Assembly: GCF_015845845.1 (NCBI RefSeq)
Contig: NZ_LDIG01000121.1
Coordinates: 24,485 to 88,484 of the forward strand
Direction: 5' to 3'
DNA from: Paenibacillus dendritiformis
Lineage (GTDB): Bacteria; Bacillota; Bacilli; Paenibacillales; Paenibacillaceae
Length of the DNA: 64,000 bases
Below the pieces are notes generated by a model. It ran no database searches and was not told where the DNA came from. It was given only the letters and a program-made list of their open reading frames with translations. Positions 37,840 to 47,021 of the stretch are shown piece by piece. The position numbers and the translations under genes were made by a program. The stretch's first letter is position 1. Each line of letters opens with the position of its first letter.

Positions 37840-38949
37840 TTATCCGCTGGTTCGGGATAAATAAGCCGAATACTGGAAAATACGTTCCAGCGAGCGTCTC
37901 CGGATATGGGGCTCATCGAATTTCATCGGCTTCGCATTGGCTTCGAAGAACCAGATGCTGCCGTTCGTATCCACGCCCAAATCCATCGACATCTCGCCTA
38001 GCATATGCCCGGAGCCGCGTTCGATCTGCCGGGCGATGATGATGGCCGCGTTTTTGGTGCGGGCCATCGTTCTCCTCGCTTGTTCGACGCCGAAATTCGC
38101 GCTCAACAGCTTCTCGGGATCCTCGATGCTTCCCCCGCGGGGAACATGGGTCGTTATGCTCGAAGAGCCGGCGACACGGGCGCCGACACCGGTAATATCC
38201 CATTGGCCTTTGCTGTTCTTCTGCACCAGCACCCGCAAATCAAACGGCCGCCGGTTCACCGTAGCCAGCGTTATCCCTTGTTGAACGATATAATCATGGG
38301 TACCGGCCTGCTTGCGTATCCGGGCCCACAGCTTCGATATCGTGGCGCATTTGAACAGGGCGCTCCGCCTTTTGTCCTGGGTCTTCAACCTGAACTTCAT
38401 CGCTTTCGTATGGTTGACGCGCAGCGTCATAATGCCCATGCCCGCTTTTCCCGTCTCCGGCTTCAGGAACAGATAGGGATGTTTGTTCAGCATTTTGGCC
38501 AGGGCGACTGCGGTGCGCAGCCTGCGCGTGACAGGAATGAAGGGCCGGGTGGCCCTCGATTTTTTCAACCATTCGAACAATTGCCATTTGTTGAAAAAAT
38601 AAGGATTGTACAGGCGAATGCTCGGATGGGCCAGAATCTCCTCGATCTTGCGGCGGACGGCAGGCAGATTCTCATCCTCCCGCAGCGGTATGCGGTTGTA
38701 GACGATGCGGGGAGGCGGGAACCATTCCTGCTCCCAAGCCTTCTTATCTTCGTTGTAATCATAGCCCGCGATTCGATTGGCGCCGAGCATCAAATCCCTC
38801 GCGGTCACGATATATACAGTAAAACCGAGATCCTTGCCCGTCCGCAAAATATCCAGGAAGTTGTCGCGATTGCCGCGGAATTTTTCCTTGGCGTCTTCGA
38901 TCGTCAGAATGGCGACGACCGGCAGCTGATCTTGCTTTGTGCCACTCAC
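37840..38949 (-). CDS. YheC/YheD family ATP-grasp spore coat-associated protein (fourth of five)
   Basis: A 369-residue member of the family, without the extra N-terminal domain seen in the two longest ones. ATP-grasp features: KPETGKAGMGIMTLRV, LRVLVQKNSKGQWDITG, THVPRGGSIE and DTNGSIWFFEANAKP. The start is GTG at 38949, overlapping the previous stop by four bases (GTGA), so translation is coupled. Its GSSSITTHVPRGG segment is closer to the third gene than to the others. Confidence 0.9.
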   Translation of the reverse strand: MSGTKQDQLPVVAILTIEDAKEKFRGNRDNFLDILRTGKDLGFTVYIVTARDLMLGANRIAGYDYNEDKKAWEQEWFPPPRIVYNRIPLREDENLPAVRRKIEEILAHPSIRLYNPYFFNKWQLFEWLKKSRATRPFIPVTRRLRTAVALAKMLNKHPYLFLKPETGKAGMGIMTLRVNHTKAMKFRLKTQDKRRSALFKCATISKLWARIRKQAGTHDYIVQQGITLATVNRRPFDLRVLVQKNSKGQWDITGVGARVAGSSSITTHVPRGGSIEDPEKLLSANFGVEQARRTMARTKNAAIIIARQIERGSGHMLGEMSMDLGVDTNGSIWFFEANAKPMKFDEPHIRRRSLERIFQYSAYLSRTSG

Positions 38950-40322
38950 ATCGGATCCCTCCTGCGGAATTTGCTAAGGAACAGACAGTGATCCAAAATA
39001 TGTTCAATGGATGCTTGACCTTCTATGCGCAAGGATGGATGCTTGAATATCGAGCGCCCGGGCTTGGCATTGGCCTCGAACATCCATACATGCTCATCCC
39101 GGTCGATGCCGAGGTCGAAGCCGAGCTCGCCGAGCAAATGAGGATAATTCCGTTCAATGGCCAAGGCCAGATCGATGGCTACCTTTTTCATATTGGCAAG
39201 CACTTCGTCGGCTCTGTCTCCAAACATCCGCTGGAGAGCCTGCTCCGGCGTCATCAACTGGCCGCCATTTTTTACGTGGGTGGTAACGCTGCCTTTTCCC
39301 GCTTTCTTGGCGCCGATTCCGACAACGGTCCAGTCATTCTCCCCGTTCTTGTGCATATGGAAGCGGAAGTCGATCGGACAGCCATCGATCTCGATAAGCC
39401 GAACGCCCTGCTGCACGACATAGTTGCGCAGCGAACGGCCGTGCCTTCCTTGCAGCATGCGGATGAGGCTGGAGAAATTCTTGAAGCGGAGCAGCGTGTT
39501 TTTGCCGTTGACCGTGTAGCGTGCGAAATAGCCTTTCTTCGGCAGGTATGTCAGCCGGTAGATGCCGATGCCGAGGCTTCCCGAAGTCGGCTTGTAGTAG
39601 ACGAAGTGATGGCGGGCCAGCATGTCGCGAATCGTGTCCGGCGTCGGATTCATGACCGATTCAGGCACATGGAGGTTCGCCTCAAAATCGTTTTCCAGCA
39701 GCTCGTAGATTTCGGATTTTTTGAAGAAGCTCCAATTGAAGAAAGGGATATTCCGGCGCACGAACCGTTCCCGCAGCATCTGGATCGAGGACGTCGTCTC
39801 TGCCCGCCGGCTCGGCAGCCGGTTATATACGACATCCGGCAGCGGAACGGTGCGCCTGATCCAACTGCCGGATTCCGACAGGAAGTAGGCGTGGACGGTC
39901 TCGTTGTGCCAATTGATGTCGCGCGGAGCGAAGGCAAAGACGAAGGCTTTCTTATTGCCGGCTCGCAAAATCTGTTTAATGAACGAGGTTCGGCTGCCGA
40001 ACGGATGCGACTGCGTGCGCAGCGAGGAATCCGATAAGACGCCGATCAGCGGCCCTAATTGCAGATCGCCCTCCTGATCGTTGCGCAGATAGACCATACC
40101 GGATTTCGGCACCCGGACGAAGGAACGAAGGCCGGCCGGAATGATGACATGGTTGCCTGGACGCCTAACCGGCTTCACCGTAGCGGGGATTGTCGCCTTG
40201 CCCAATCGAAGCCGCACTGATTTTTTGCCGGTTAGCTTCAATTGCTTCATTAAGGTGTTGGAGAGATACACTGTTTTCTCGGATTTAGGTGTTAAGTGGA
40301 CGTTGCATACCGTCAAACTCAT
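38946..40322 (-). CDS. yheD: YheD-type ATP-grasp spore coat-associated protein (third of five)
   Basis: A 458-residue protein. Residues 1-95 form a small beta-rich domain (KSVRLRLGKATIPATVKPV) that marks the YheD type; the ATP-grasp part follows, with KPTSGSLGIGIYRL, FRFHMHKNGENDWTVVG, THVKNGGQLM and DRDEHVWMFEANAKPGRS. GGAGGG precedes the ATG, which overlaps the upstream stop (ATGA). Which of the two long copies is the true orthologue of Bacillus YheD cannot be decided by eye. Confidence 0.9.
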   Translation of the reverse strand: MSLTVCNVHLTPKSEKTVYLSNTLMKQLKLTGKKSVRLRLGKATIPATVKPVRRPGNHVIIPAGLRSFVRVPKSGMVYLRNDQEGDLQLGPLIGVLSDSSLRTQSHPFGSRTSFIKQILRAGNKKAFVFAFAPRDINWHNETVHAYFLSESGSWIRRTVPLPDVVYNRLPSRRAETTSSIQMLRERFVRRNIPFFNWSFFKKSEIYELLENDFEANLHVPESVMNPTPDTIRDMLARHHFVYYKPTSGSLGIGIYRLTYLPKKGYFARYTVNGKNTLLRFKNFSSLIRMLQGRHGRSLRNYVVQQGVRLIEIDGCPIDFRFHMHKNGENDWTVVGIGAKKAGKGSVTTHVKNGGQLMTPEQALQRMFGDRADEVLANMKKVAIDLALAIERNYPHLLGELGFDLGIDRDEHVWMFEANAKPGRSIFKHPSLRIEGQASIEHILDHCLFLSKFRRRDPM

Positions 40323-41473
40323 GGACTTACCCTCCTAAGATGTCGACCCAATACATAGCGCGCATACAAGATGGGATTTTCCACGGATTTCACGGCGGCT
40401 TCCCGCTCGCCTGTCTGACGGAAGACCGTCCTGCCCGGCTTCGAATTGACCTCCAGCAGCCACATGCGGGCTTCCCGATCAATGCCGTAATCCAGACCGA
40501 CCTCCATCAGACGCCCGTGTCGTGCTTCAAGTAGAGGGGGAATGCGCTCGCTATAGGCTTGCAGCTGCTCCATGAGCTGCTCGGCACGCTCCGGGTCGTA
40601 TTCGCGCTTCAAAAATGGAAGGACAGACACGGCCCGCCCGCCTCCATGGAGATTGGAAGTAACGCTGTCAGGGGTGCCGATGCGTGCGGCCATGCCGGTC
40701 ATCGCCCAGCGGCCCCGGTCATTTTTTTGCATCAGCACACGAATGTCGAATGGCTCGCCCGCCTCCGTCTGCAAAGACAAGCAAGGCTGCATGACAAAGG
40801 TTCGTCTGCCGATAAAACTGGCAATCCAGTCGTATCCATCCTCGGTATATTCAAATTGCATCGTTAGCGGGCGGTTGCGTTGATCGCGTCCCGTGATGTT
40901 CAGCAAGGGGGCATGGCTTCCGTCTTCTCGCTGTGCCGTCCGGCGATACTGGACCCGGAACGCAGACTTCCCTTTGGAGCCGGCATGGGGCTTCAAGAAC
41001 AGGCTTCCGCCGTAGCGGGACAGCGCGGCAGCAACGCTGCGCTTGCCCTTGTAGAGATGAGTGGGCGGCAGAATCGCGCTCAGGCCGGATTCGGCGGATA
41101 AGGCGCGGTAAATGTCCCATTTGCCCCGCAATCCTACCCCCAACTGGGCGGTTCGTCTGCTCCGCAGCAGCTTGGCGAGGGTGGCTGATGTTCTGGCGCT
41201 GGCGCTTCCGCCGGAGAATACGCACCGGTTGTACACAAGGGGAGGCAATGCGGCGGTGCAGGGCTCCCATCGGTGGCCGACATAGACATAACCGTTCACC
41301 GTGCCGGAAGCAAGGTCGGCCCATGCGGGCGAGAATACGATGACCCGGACGCCGTGTTTGCGTCCGGCCTGACACAGCCTGCGGCAATATTCAGGCTCGG
41401 TGAAGGGAGGCGTTCCGGACGACTCGTTCTGCAGAACGCCGATAACGGGCTCCTCGGTTCGGTTCTTCATCAT
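40319..41473 (-). CDS. yheC: YheC-type ATP-grasp spore coat-associated protein (second of five)
   Basis: A 384-residue protein of the short type. Motifs: KPHAGSKGKSAFRVQY, IRVLMQKNDRGRWAMTG, TSNLHGGGRAV and DREARMWLLEVNSKPGRT. GGAGGTGG lies nine bases before the ATG (two ATG in a row). It starts 15 bases after the first gene and overlaps the third by four bases, so it is within one operon. Confidence 0.9.
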   Translation of the reverse strand: MMKNRTEEPVIGVLQNESSGTPPFTEPEYCRRLCQAGRKHGVRVIVFSPAWADLASGTVNGYVYVGHRWEPCTAALPPLVYNRCVFSGGSASARTSATLAKLLRSRRTAQLGVGLRGKWDIYRALSAESGLSAILPPTHLYKGKRSVAAALSRYGGSLFLKPHAGSKGKSAFRVQYRRTAQREDGSHAPLLNITGRDQRNRPLTMQFEYTEDGYDWIASFIGRRTFVMQPCLSLQTEAGEPFDIRVLMQKNDRGRWAMTGMAARIGTPDSVTSNLHGGGRAVSVLPFLKREYDPERAEQLMEQLQAYSERIPPLLEARHGRLMEVGLDYGIDREARMWLLEVNSKPGRTVFRQTGEREAAVKSVENPILYARYVLGRHLRRVSP

Positions 41474-41488
41474 TGACCTGCCACCTCC

Positions 41489-42850
41489 TCAAAATCCGGA
41501 CAAATACCGGGCGTATTCCACTGTTTTGCGGACGGAGGGACGGACTCGGTTCACGTTCAATGGAGTATTGTCATTTTTGGAAGGCTTGGAGTTGACTTCA
41601 AGCAGCCACACTTTGCCTGACGTATCCACAGCCAGGTCGATTCCCAATTCACCGAAGTGAGCGGGAATATGCGTATCGATGCCGCGCGCGATATCGAGCG
41701 CCGCCCGCTGCAGCTTGCCCACGATGTCGCTCTTCGCTCCGGCCGGCAGATTGGAGCGGCCGACTGCTTCCTTGACGGTGCTGAGCGTTCCGCCGCGCGC
41801 CACATTCGACACGAAATGCTGCGTGCTCGCGGTTCGGGCGACGATGGACGTGATGCTCCAGCGGCCGTGAATGTTCTTCTGAACGAGCGCGCGGAAATCG
41901 ATCGGGCGCTTGGCATAATCGATCAGGTTCAAGCCTTGCTGAATCTGATAGCGGTTCGTCTTCAGCTTCCCGGACAGGGTAGAGAACAGCTTCGTTAAGC
42001 TGCTGAAGTTCTGGCGCTTGGTGCCGCTAATATTCGAATAGAGGGCTTGAAATCCGTTATCCGAGGTACGGTTGATGCAGATGATGCCTTTGCCGAGGCT
42101 TCCCCGGGCCGGCTTCAGGAAGAGGGTCTGATAGCGTCCGCTCATCGTCTTGAGGGTAGAATAGCTGCGCAGCAGATGCGATTCCGGCAAGTAGCGGGTC
42201 AACTCCGAACTGGCCTTCAACGCGTCGAACACCTCGGTCTTATCCAGAAACTTTTCATTGAATACATGGGACTGGTAACACGATTTTACTTCTTTCATGA
42301 AATGCTGTACGCTAGGTTTGTTCTCCAGAGATCGTGACGTTAAGCGATTGTTCACGACATCCGGGATCGGCATGCTGCTAAGCTGCCAGCTTCCTTTGGT
42401 ATAAACCCATGCCTGTATCCGTTGAGTGTCCTTCACGTGTTCCGGCGTGAAGAAGCAGGCAACGGCTCCTTGGGAATGGCAGGCTTCGACCATCTCCCGG
42501 CAGAAGGCGGTAATCGTGCCGAACGGCCGATCCGGAACGGCAGGATAATCCCGGCTGATCAGGACGCCGATGAGCGGTCCGATTCTCAACGTCTGTTGGG
42601 CATACGTTAGCCGCAGAGGAGCGCCGTTCGACAGCCCCATATTGCGGGCAAGCGCGTGACTGATCCGGAGCCCGTCAGATTTGGGAACGGAGGTTACGGT
42701 CACGCTCTGTCTGAAGGAACCGAAGCGGATCGTAATCGGGTGGTTTACGGGAATCTTCCATTTCTTGACATAGCTTTCGCCCAACATGATCATGTCTTCC
42801 CGCAAGATGCCGGCGCTCACAACGTGGAGCCTCACTTTTGATTTCAACAT
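41489..42850 (-). CDS. yheD: YheD-type ATP-grasp spore coat-associated protein (first of five)
   Basis: A 453-residue protein of the long type, with an N-terminal beta-rich domain (residues 1-85) followed by ATP-grasp: KPARGSLGKGIICI, FRALVQKNIHGRWSITS, SNVARGGTLS and DTSGKVWLLEVNSKPSKND. ATG 42850 is chosen for AAGGAG eight bases before it. It is first in the five-gene cluster; upstream on the minus strand CATACCGT (42889-42896) resembles a sigma-E or sigma-K -10, without a convincing -35. Divergent from yheB. Confidence 0.9.
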   Translation of the reverse strand: MLKSKVRLHVVSAGILREDMIMLGESYVKKWKIPVNHPITIRFGSFRQSVTVTSVPKSDGLRISHALARNMGLSNGAPLRLTYAQQTLRIGPLIGVLISRDYPAVPDRPFGTITAFCREMVEACHSQGAVACFFTPEHVKDTQRIQAWVYTKGSWQLSSMPIPDVVNNRLTSRSLENKPSVQHFMKEVKSCYQSHVFNEKFLDKTEVFDALKASSELTRYLPESHLLRSYSTLKTMSGRYQTLFLKPARGSLGKGIICINRTSDNGFQALYSNISGTKRQNFSSLTKLFSTLSGKLKTNRYQIQQGLNLIDYAKRPIDFRALVQKNIHGRWSITSIVARTASTQHFVSNVARGGTLSTVKEAVGRSNLPAGAKSDIVGKLQRAALDIARGIDTHIPAHFGELGIDLAVDTSGKVWLLEVNSKPSKNDNTPLNVNRVRPSVRKTVEYARYLSGF

Positions 42851-43005
42851 GTTGGTTCTCCTTCCAACGACGACTTGCATGATGAATCACGGTATGCACC
42901 GGGCTAGAGTCGATACAAATACAGGTGAACCGCATACGTAATTTCATCATATGAGGACATATTTCCCTTGGTGATTGACCTACATCAGGAAAGGAGGCAT
43001 TCGGC

Positions 43006-44181
43006 GTGCCCAATTGGTTATTTATTCTATTTAGCGTGATTGTGGCCGCTTTCGTCGGCGGCATTACGAATCATTTTGCGATCAAGATGCTGTTCCATCC
43101 GCGGCAGCCGATTCATCTGTTCGGGCGGAGAGTTCCGTTCACGCCCGGTCTCATTCCGAAGCGGAAGTCGGATATTGCGGCTTCGCTGGGGGAAGTCGTA
43201 TCGGAATATTTGGTGACCAGCGACGGGCTGAGGGCGATGCTGCGCCAGCCGGAGGTGCGGGAGCGGGCGGCGGCCGGCTTGGCGGGCTTTGTCGACCGGC
43301 TGCTGGCAGACGAGCGCACGCTGCGCGAATGGGCGGCGCTCGTCTTCCCGGGCCGGAGCTGGACCGAGCTGTGCGAGGCGTGGGGGGAGCGGCTCGACAA
43401 GCTGACCGAGTCGGGCATCCGGCGCGGCTTGGCGGGCAGCGGCTGGGACGAGCGTCCGCTGTCCGAGTTCCTGCCGGAAGGGCAGGAGGAGAGCCTGAAC
43501 CGGCTGGCTGGCAAGGCCGCTTCCGCCATCCTGCTGTCGATCGAACGGGAGCTGCTATCGTCCAGCGGGCAGCGCATGCTGCTCCGGATGGCGAAGGAGT
43601 TCGTCGACCGGTCGAAGGGCTTCATGGGCGTGATGGCGGCCATCTTCGTCGATGAAGACAAGCTGGTGACGAAGATCACGCCCCTGCTGGCGGAACAGCT
43701 CCGCTCCGACAAGGTTCATGAGACCGTGACCCGGATGCTGGAGCGGAAGCTGGAGGAGTGGCTGAGCCAGCCGCCGGCCGAGCTGGTGCGCGCCTGGTCG
43801 GGCGACGGCTCCGAGCCTGCCGCCCTGATTACCGGCCTGGCCAAGTCATGGCTGCAGTGGAGCCGCCGCCTGGAGCGGTGGGGAGACGCGCGGCCGAGCC
43901 GCTGGCTGGGGGAGAGCAAGGAGGCGTGGCAGCCTTATGTGCCGCGGCTCGTCGATTACGCGATCGGGCTGCTGGATCGCAATCTGGACAAGGTGATGCG
44001 CGCCGCCCGTCTGGAGGATGTGGTCCGTTCGCAGGTGGAGCAATTCCCGATCGAGCGGCTGGAGACGATTATTTTGAGCGTATCGGGGAAGGAGTTCCGC
44101 GCCATCACATGGCTCGGGGCGCTGCTTGGGGGGATAATCGGCTTGATCCAGTCGTTGATTCTGCTCGCGATCGGTTCATAG
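43006..44181 (+). CDS. yheB: DUF445 family membrane protein (YheB-like)
   Basis: A 391-residue DUF445 protein with a membrane helix at each end (WLFILFSVIVAAFVGGI and LGALLGGIIGLIQSLILLAI) and a long soluble middle. The N-terminal TNHFAIKMLFHP and FTPGLIPKRK motifs are the family mark. In Bacillus subtilis yheB lies next to yheC and yheD, as here, which supports the name. Start GTG after AAAGGAGG. Function unknown. Confidence 0.9.
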   Translation: MPNWLFILFSVIVAAFVGGITNHFAIKMLFHPRQPIHLFGRRVPFTPGLIPKRKSDIAASLGEVVSEYLVTSDGLRAMLRQPEVRERAAAGLAGFVDRLLADERTLREWAALVFPGRSWTELCEAWGERLDKLTESGIRRGLAGSGWDERPLSEFLPEGQEESLNRLAGKAASAILLSIERELLSSSGQRMLLRMAKEFVDRSKGFMGVMAAIFVDEDKLVTKITPLLAEQLRSDKVHETVTRMLERKLEEWLSQPPAELVRAWSGDGSEPAALITGLAKSWLQWSRRLERWGDARPSRWLGESKEAWQPYVPRLVDYAIGLLDRNLDKVMRAARLEDVVRSQVEQFPIERLETIILSVSGKEFRAITWLGALLGGIIGLIQSLILLAIGS

Positions 44182-44250
44182 CGCCCGCGACAGCGGCAGC
44201 TCCCGTATGGTATGCTGACTAACGAGGAAGAACGGAAAGGATGAGAACTG

Positions 44251-44586
44251 ATGAGTGTATACGATCAAGCCCATGAACTGGCACGCGCCTTGCAGCAATC
44301 GGACGAGGCGATGGCCGTCGAGACGGCGATGAAGGCGATTGAGGCCGATGCGGAGAGCAAGCGGATGCTGGATGATTTCCGCCTGCGCCAGATGGAGATG
44401 CAGCAGAAGATGATGACCGGCGAGATGCCGGAGCAATCGGAGCTTGACAAAATGGAGAAGCTGTATGAAGTCATCAGCATGAATACGGAGATCGCGAAGC
44501 TGTTCGAAGCCGAACGGCGGCTCGCGGTCGTCATTCAGGATGTGAACAAGATCGTGTCGGATGCGCTCGGCCATCTGTATGGCTGA
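44251..44586 (+). CDS. yheA: YlbF/YheA family protein
   Basis: A 111-residue all-helical protein of the YlbF/YmcA/YheA family. Its placement directly after yheB matches yheA of Bacillus. Relatives YlbF, YmcA and YaaT form a complex affecting RNA processing and development, but this member's role is unknown. GGAAAGGATG precedes the ATG. Confidence 0.9.
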   Translation: MSVYDQAHELARALQQSDEAMAVETAMKAIEADAESKRMLDDFRLRQMEMQQKMMTGEMPEQSELDKMEKLYEVISMNTEIAKLFEAERRLAVVIQDVNKIVSDALGHLYG

Positions 44587-44761
44587 TCCGGCCGCGCCAA
44601 GCGCGAGGCCGGCGCGGCAGACAGGGCTGAACTTGCTGCGGCCTGAACGAATCTGGCATGTTATCTATTGATGCGGCATACGCTCTACTATAGCCAAGCT
44701 ATAGGAGAACAGTACGATGGCGCCCCTGGCTGTCATCGTTGACGATGAAGGAGCGATTGCC

Positions 44762-45067
44762 ATGATGAACCGAATGTCTTATTTCCGTTCTTCGAAGCGT
44801 AAGATATGGAAGCATGTCCTGTCGATAGGAGCTGCCCTTGTCATGCTTGTCATTGTACTGCCGACGCTGTCTTTCAAGGCGGGCTGGACGCCGTCCTTCT
44901 GGTTCGGCATCGTCTGGTGCGCGTTCGCGCTGCTGATCATTGCCGCCCACCTGCACCGCCTCCTGGGCGTGGATGAAGAGACCGAACGGGAACTCGAGCG
45001 CATCAAACAGGAGAAGATGCGGCGTTGGGAGGAGCGGATGAGCCGCAAGATCGTGCGGATGAAGTGA
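44762..45067 (+). CDS. small two-helix membrane protein, hypothetical
   Basis: A 101-residue protein with two membrane helices (ALVMLVIVLPTL and FGIVWCAFALLIIAAHL) and a charged C-terminal helix (EETERELERIKQEKMRRWEE). The start at 44762 has GAAGGAG before it; an ATG at 44717, also with AGGAG upstream, would add 15 residues. No named family recognised beyond a general 2TM layout. Followed by a terminator shared with deoD. Confidence 0.7.
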   Translation: MMNRMSYFRSSKRKIWKHVLSIGAALVMLVIVLPTLSFKAGWTPSFWFGIVWCAFALLIIAAHLHRLLGVDEETERELERIKQEKMRRWEERMSRKIVRMK

Positions 45068-45079
45068 ATATGGAGAAAA

Positions 45080-45117
45080 GGGGCAGCCCGGTCTTGGCAT
45101 GGACCGCAGGCTGCCCC
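45080..45117. terminator. bidirectional terminator
   Basis: GGGGCAGCC (45080-45088) pairs perfectly with GGCTGCCCC (45109-45117). A-rich sequence on the left and ATTTTCC on the right let it serve both converging genes. Confidence 0.8.
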
Positions 45118-45140
45118 ATTTTCCTGTCTGTACGGTTGTC

Positions 45141-45851
45141 TTATTTGCCGCGAATCGCCGTCTCCAGCGCGACTTCGATCATGTCGTTGAACGTCGTCTG
45201 GCGCTCTTGGGCCGTCGTCTGCTCTCCGGTCAGAATATGATCGCTGACCGTGAACATCGCCAAGGCGTCAATGCCGTATTTGGCCGCTAAAATATAAAGC
45301 GCCGCCGTCTCCATTTCTACGGCGAGAACCCCGTATTTGCCCATCTTTGTCTGCATTTCTACATTGTCGGCATAGAAATGATCCGAAGAGAAGATGTTCC
45401 CCACCCGGAGATGAAGCCCTTTTTCCTGGCCGATCTCATAGGCGCTGCGAAGCAGATCGAATGTCGCAATCGGGGCGAATTCGGCATCCGGGAAGTAATG
45501 CTTGTTGATGGAAGAGTCGGTGCATACCGCTTGCGCCAGCAGCACGTCGCGCAGCTTCACGTCTTCTTGAATCGCGCCGCATGTTCCGATGCGGATGATG
45601 GTTTTGCAGCCGTAATCTTTAATCAGTTCCGTCGCATATATGGAGAAGGAAGGAATCCCCATGCCGGAGCCTTGAATCGATACTTTATGTCCTTTATAGG
45701 TTCCCGTGTATCCGAGCATGCCGCGTACCTGGTTGTAGCAAACGGCGTTCTCAAGGAACGTTTCGGCGATATATTTCGCGCGAAGCGGATCGCCAGGCAT
45801 CAAGGCGACGGGCGCAATGTCTCCAACTTGTGCTTCCAAATGAATACTCAT
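45141..45851 (-). CDS. deoD: purine-nucleoside phosphorylase DeoD
   Basis: A 236-residue hexameric-type phosphorylase that splits purine nucleosides into base and ribose 1-phosphate. Motifs: [40 protein letters not shown] and the catalytic aspartate in TVSDH. ATG 45851 is chosen for GGAGGG before it. With deoB and the nucleoside importer nearby it forms a nucleoside use region. Confidence 0.96.
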   Translation of the reverse strand: MSIHLEAQVGDIAPVALMPGDPLRAKYIAETFLENAVCYNQVRGMLGYTGTYKGHKVSIQGSGMGIPSFSIYATELIKDYGCKTIIRIGTCGAIQEDVKLRDVLLAQAVCTDSSINKHYFPDAEFAPIATFDLLRSAYEIGQEKGLHLRVGNIFSSDHFYADNVEMQTKMGKYGVLAVEMETAALYILAAKYGIDALAMFTVSDHILTGEQTTAQERQTTFNDMIEVALETAIRGK

Positions 45852-45888
45852 GCTGAATCCCTCCAATGTCCTTCACAAATTAATTTGG

Positions 45889-45918
45889 AACCGTTATATT
45901 AATATGAAAACGGTTACT
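45889..45918 (-). promoter_or_regulatory. inverted repeat and cre-like site upstream of deoD
   Basis: AACCGTT (45889-45895) and AACGGTT (45909-45915) form a perfect 7-base inverted pair. Overlapping it, TGAAAACGGTTACT (45905-45918) fits the catabolite response element pattern at 13 of 14 positions. The intervening AT-rich stretch could hold the deoD -10. Control by CcpA or a nucleoside-responsive repressor is inference. The rest of 45919-46132 holds no gene. Confidence 0.4.
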
Positions 45919-46132
45919 TGTCTTTATACGATACCATGAACGCGGATTCAAAAACCGTGAAGGCGGGCCCTCATATTCTGTGAACAATTTCACCAAATTA
46001 TTGACGGGTTGGTAACTGAATGCGCCTTCTTCGCCAATTATAATCAAGATATGACAAACGGCCCCCGACCTTATCGTCGGCAGCCGCCATCAGATCAATA
46101 CTCGCATGGCGCATTTTCTGCACCATGGATTT

Positions 46133-46864
46133 TTACGGTTGGGAAATATCTTGCGAGCGCCATTTGCGGTAGGCGGGCGAATCGTCCATGTCATCGCACA
46201 TCGATTGCAGCTTTTCCAAATCGGTAATATAAATGTACTTCTGACTCATCATCAGCACGCCTTCCTCCTGCAGTTCGCGCATGACCTTCGAGATCGATTC
46301 CCGGGTCACGCCAATCATGTTGGCCAAGAGGTGATGCGTTACTTTACAATCGATCTTGTAAGCGGATTCAGCAGGCTTGCCCAGGTTGTAGTACAGGTCC
46401 AGGAGCAAGTTCGCCAGCTTCAGCCGCACGTCAAGATACGAGAGGTAGCGGACTTTGTTGTTCATATTGCTCAAATGATCGAGCAGCCGGTTATAGGCTC
46501 GCTTCAGCACCGACGGGTGTCTGTCCATGAGCGCAATGAAATCGGAACGGCTCAAGATCCAGAAATGGGAGGTTTCCATCGTTTCTACGGTAGCGACGCG
46601 CCGAGGGTAGGTGGCGATCGTCTCCATTTCGCCGATGATATCGCCGGGGAACTGGAAGTTCAAAATAATTTCCTTATCGTGATAAAGGCGATATACTTTT
46701 ACTAGTCCCTCACGCAGAATATATATATCGGAACTATCATCATCCTCATGGATGAGAACCTGGTTCTTTTTATAGGTTCGCGTTTTCAGCAAGGGAAGAA
46801 TACGGTCGCAATCCTCCTGCGATAAATCCTGTAACAAAAAAACGTGCTGCAAACTGCTGAGCAT
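46133..46864 (-). CDS. Crp/Fnr family transcriptional regulator
   Basis: A 243-residue regulator with an N-terminal cyclic nucleotide-binding type beta barrel (FPGDIIGEMETIA) and a C-terminal winged helix (HHLLANMIGVTRESISKVMR). The four cysteines of an oxygen-sensing FNR cluster are absent, so it is not a classic FNR. AAAGGAG lies before ATG 46864. It diverges from deoB and may control it; the effector is unknown. Confidence 0.9.
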   Translation of the reverse strand: MLSSLQHVFLLQDLSQEDCDRILPLLKTRTYKKNQVLIHEDDDSSDIYILREGLVKVYRLYHDKEIILNFQFPGDIIGEMETIATYPRRVATVETMETSHFWILSRSDFIALMDRHPSVLKRAYNRLLDHLSNMNNKVRYLSYLDVRLKLANLLLDLYYNLGKPAESAYKIDCKVTHHLLANMIGVTRESISKVMRELQEEGVLMMSQKYIYITDLEKLQSMCDDMDDSPAYRKWRSQDISQP

Positions 46865-47021
46865 GGATTCTCCTTTCTCGGCAGGAATATGGATATATTT
46901 CCTGTCCAAAAACCATAATTACAATGATACATCTATATATTACATGACATTCGCCGGAGAACCAAGTGCCGGCGGCAGTGTCCGATTAGACAACTTGGAT
47001 AACAGAAGAGGAGTGGTAAAC

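Noticed and set aside
46106..46705. 199-codon plus-strand open frame
   Set aside because: It lies opposite the Crp/Fnr regulator gene, whose domains are clear.
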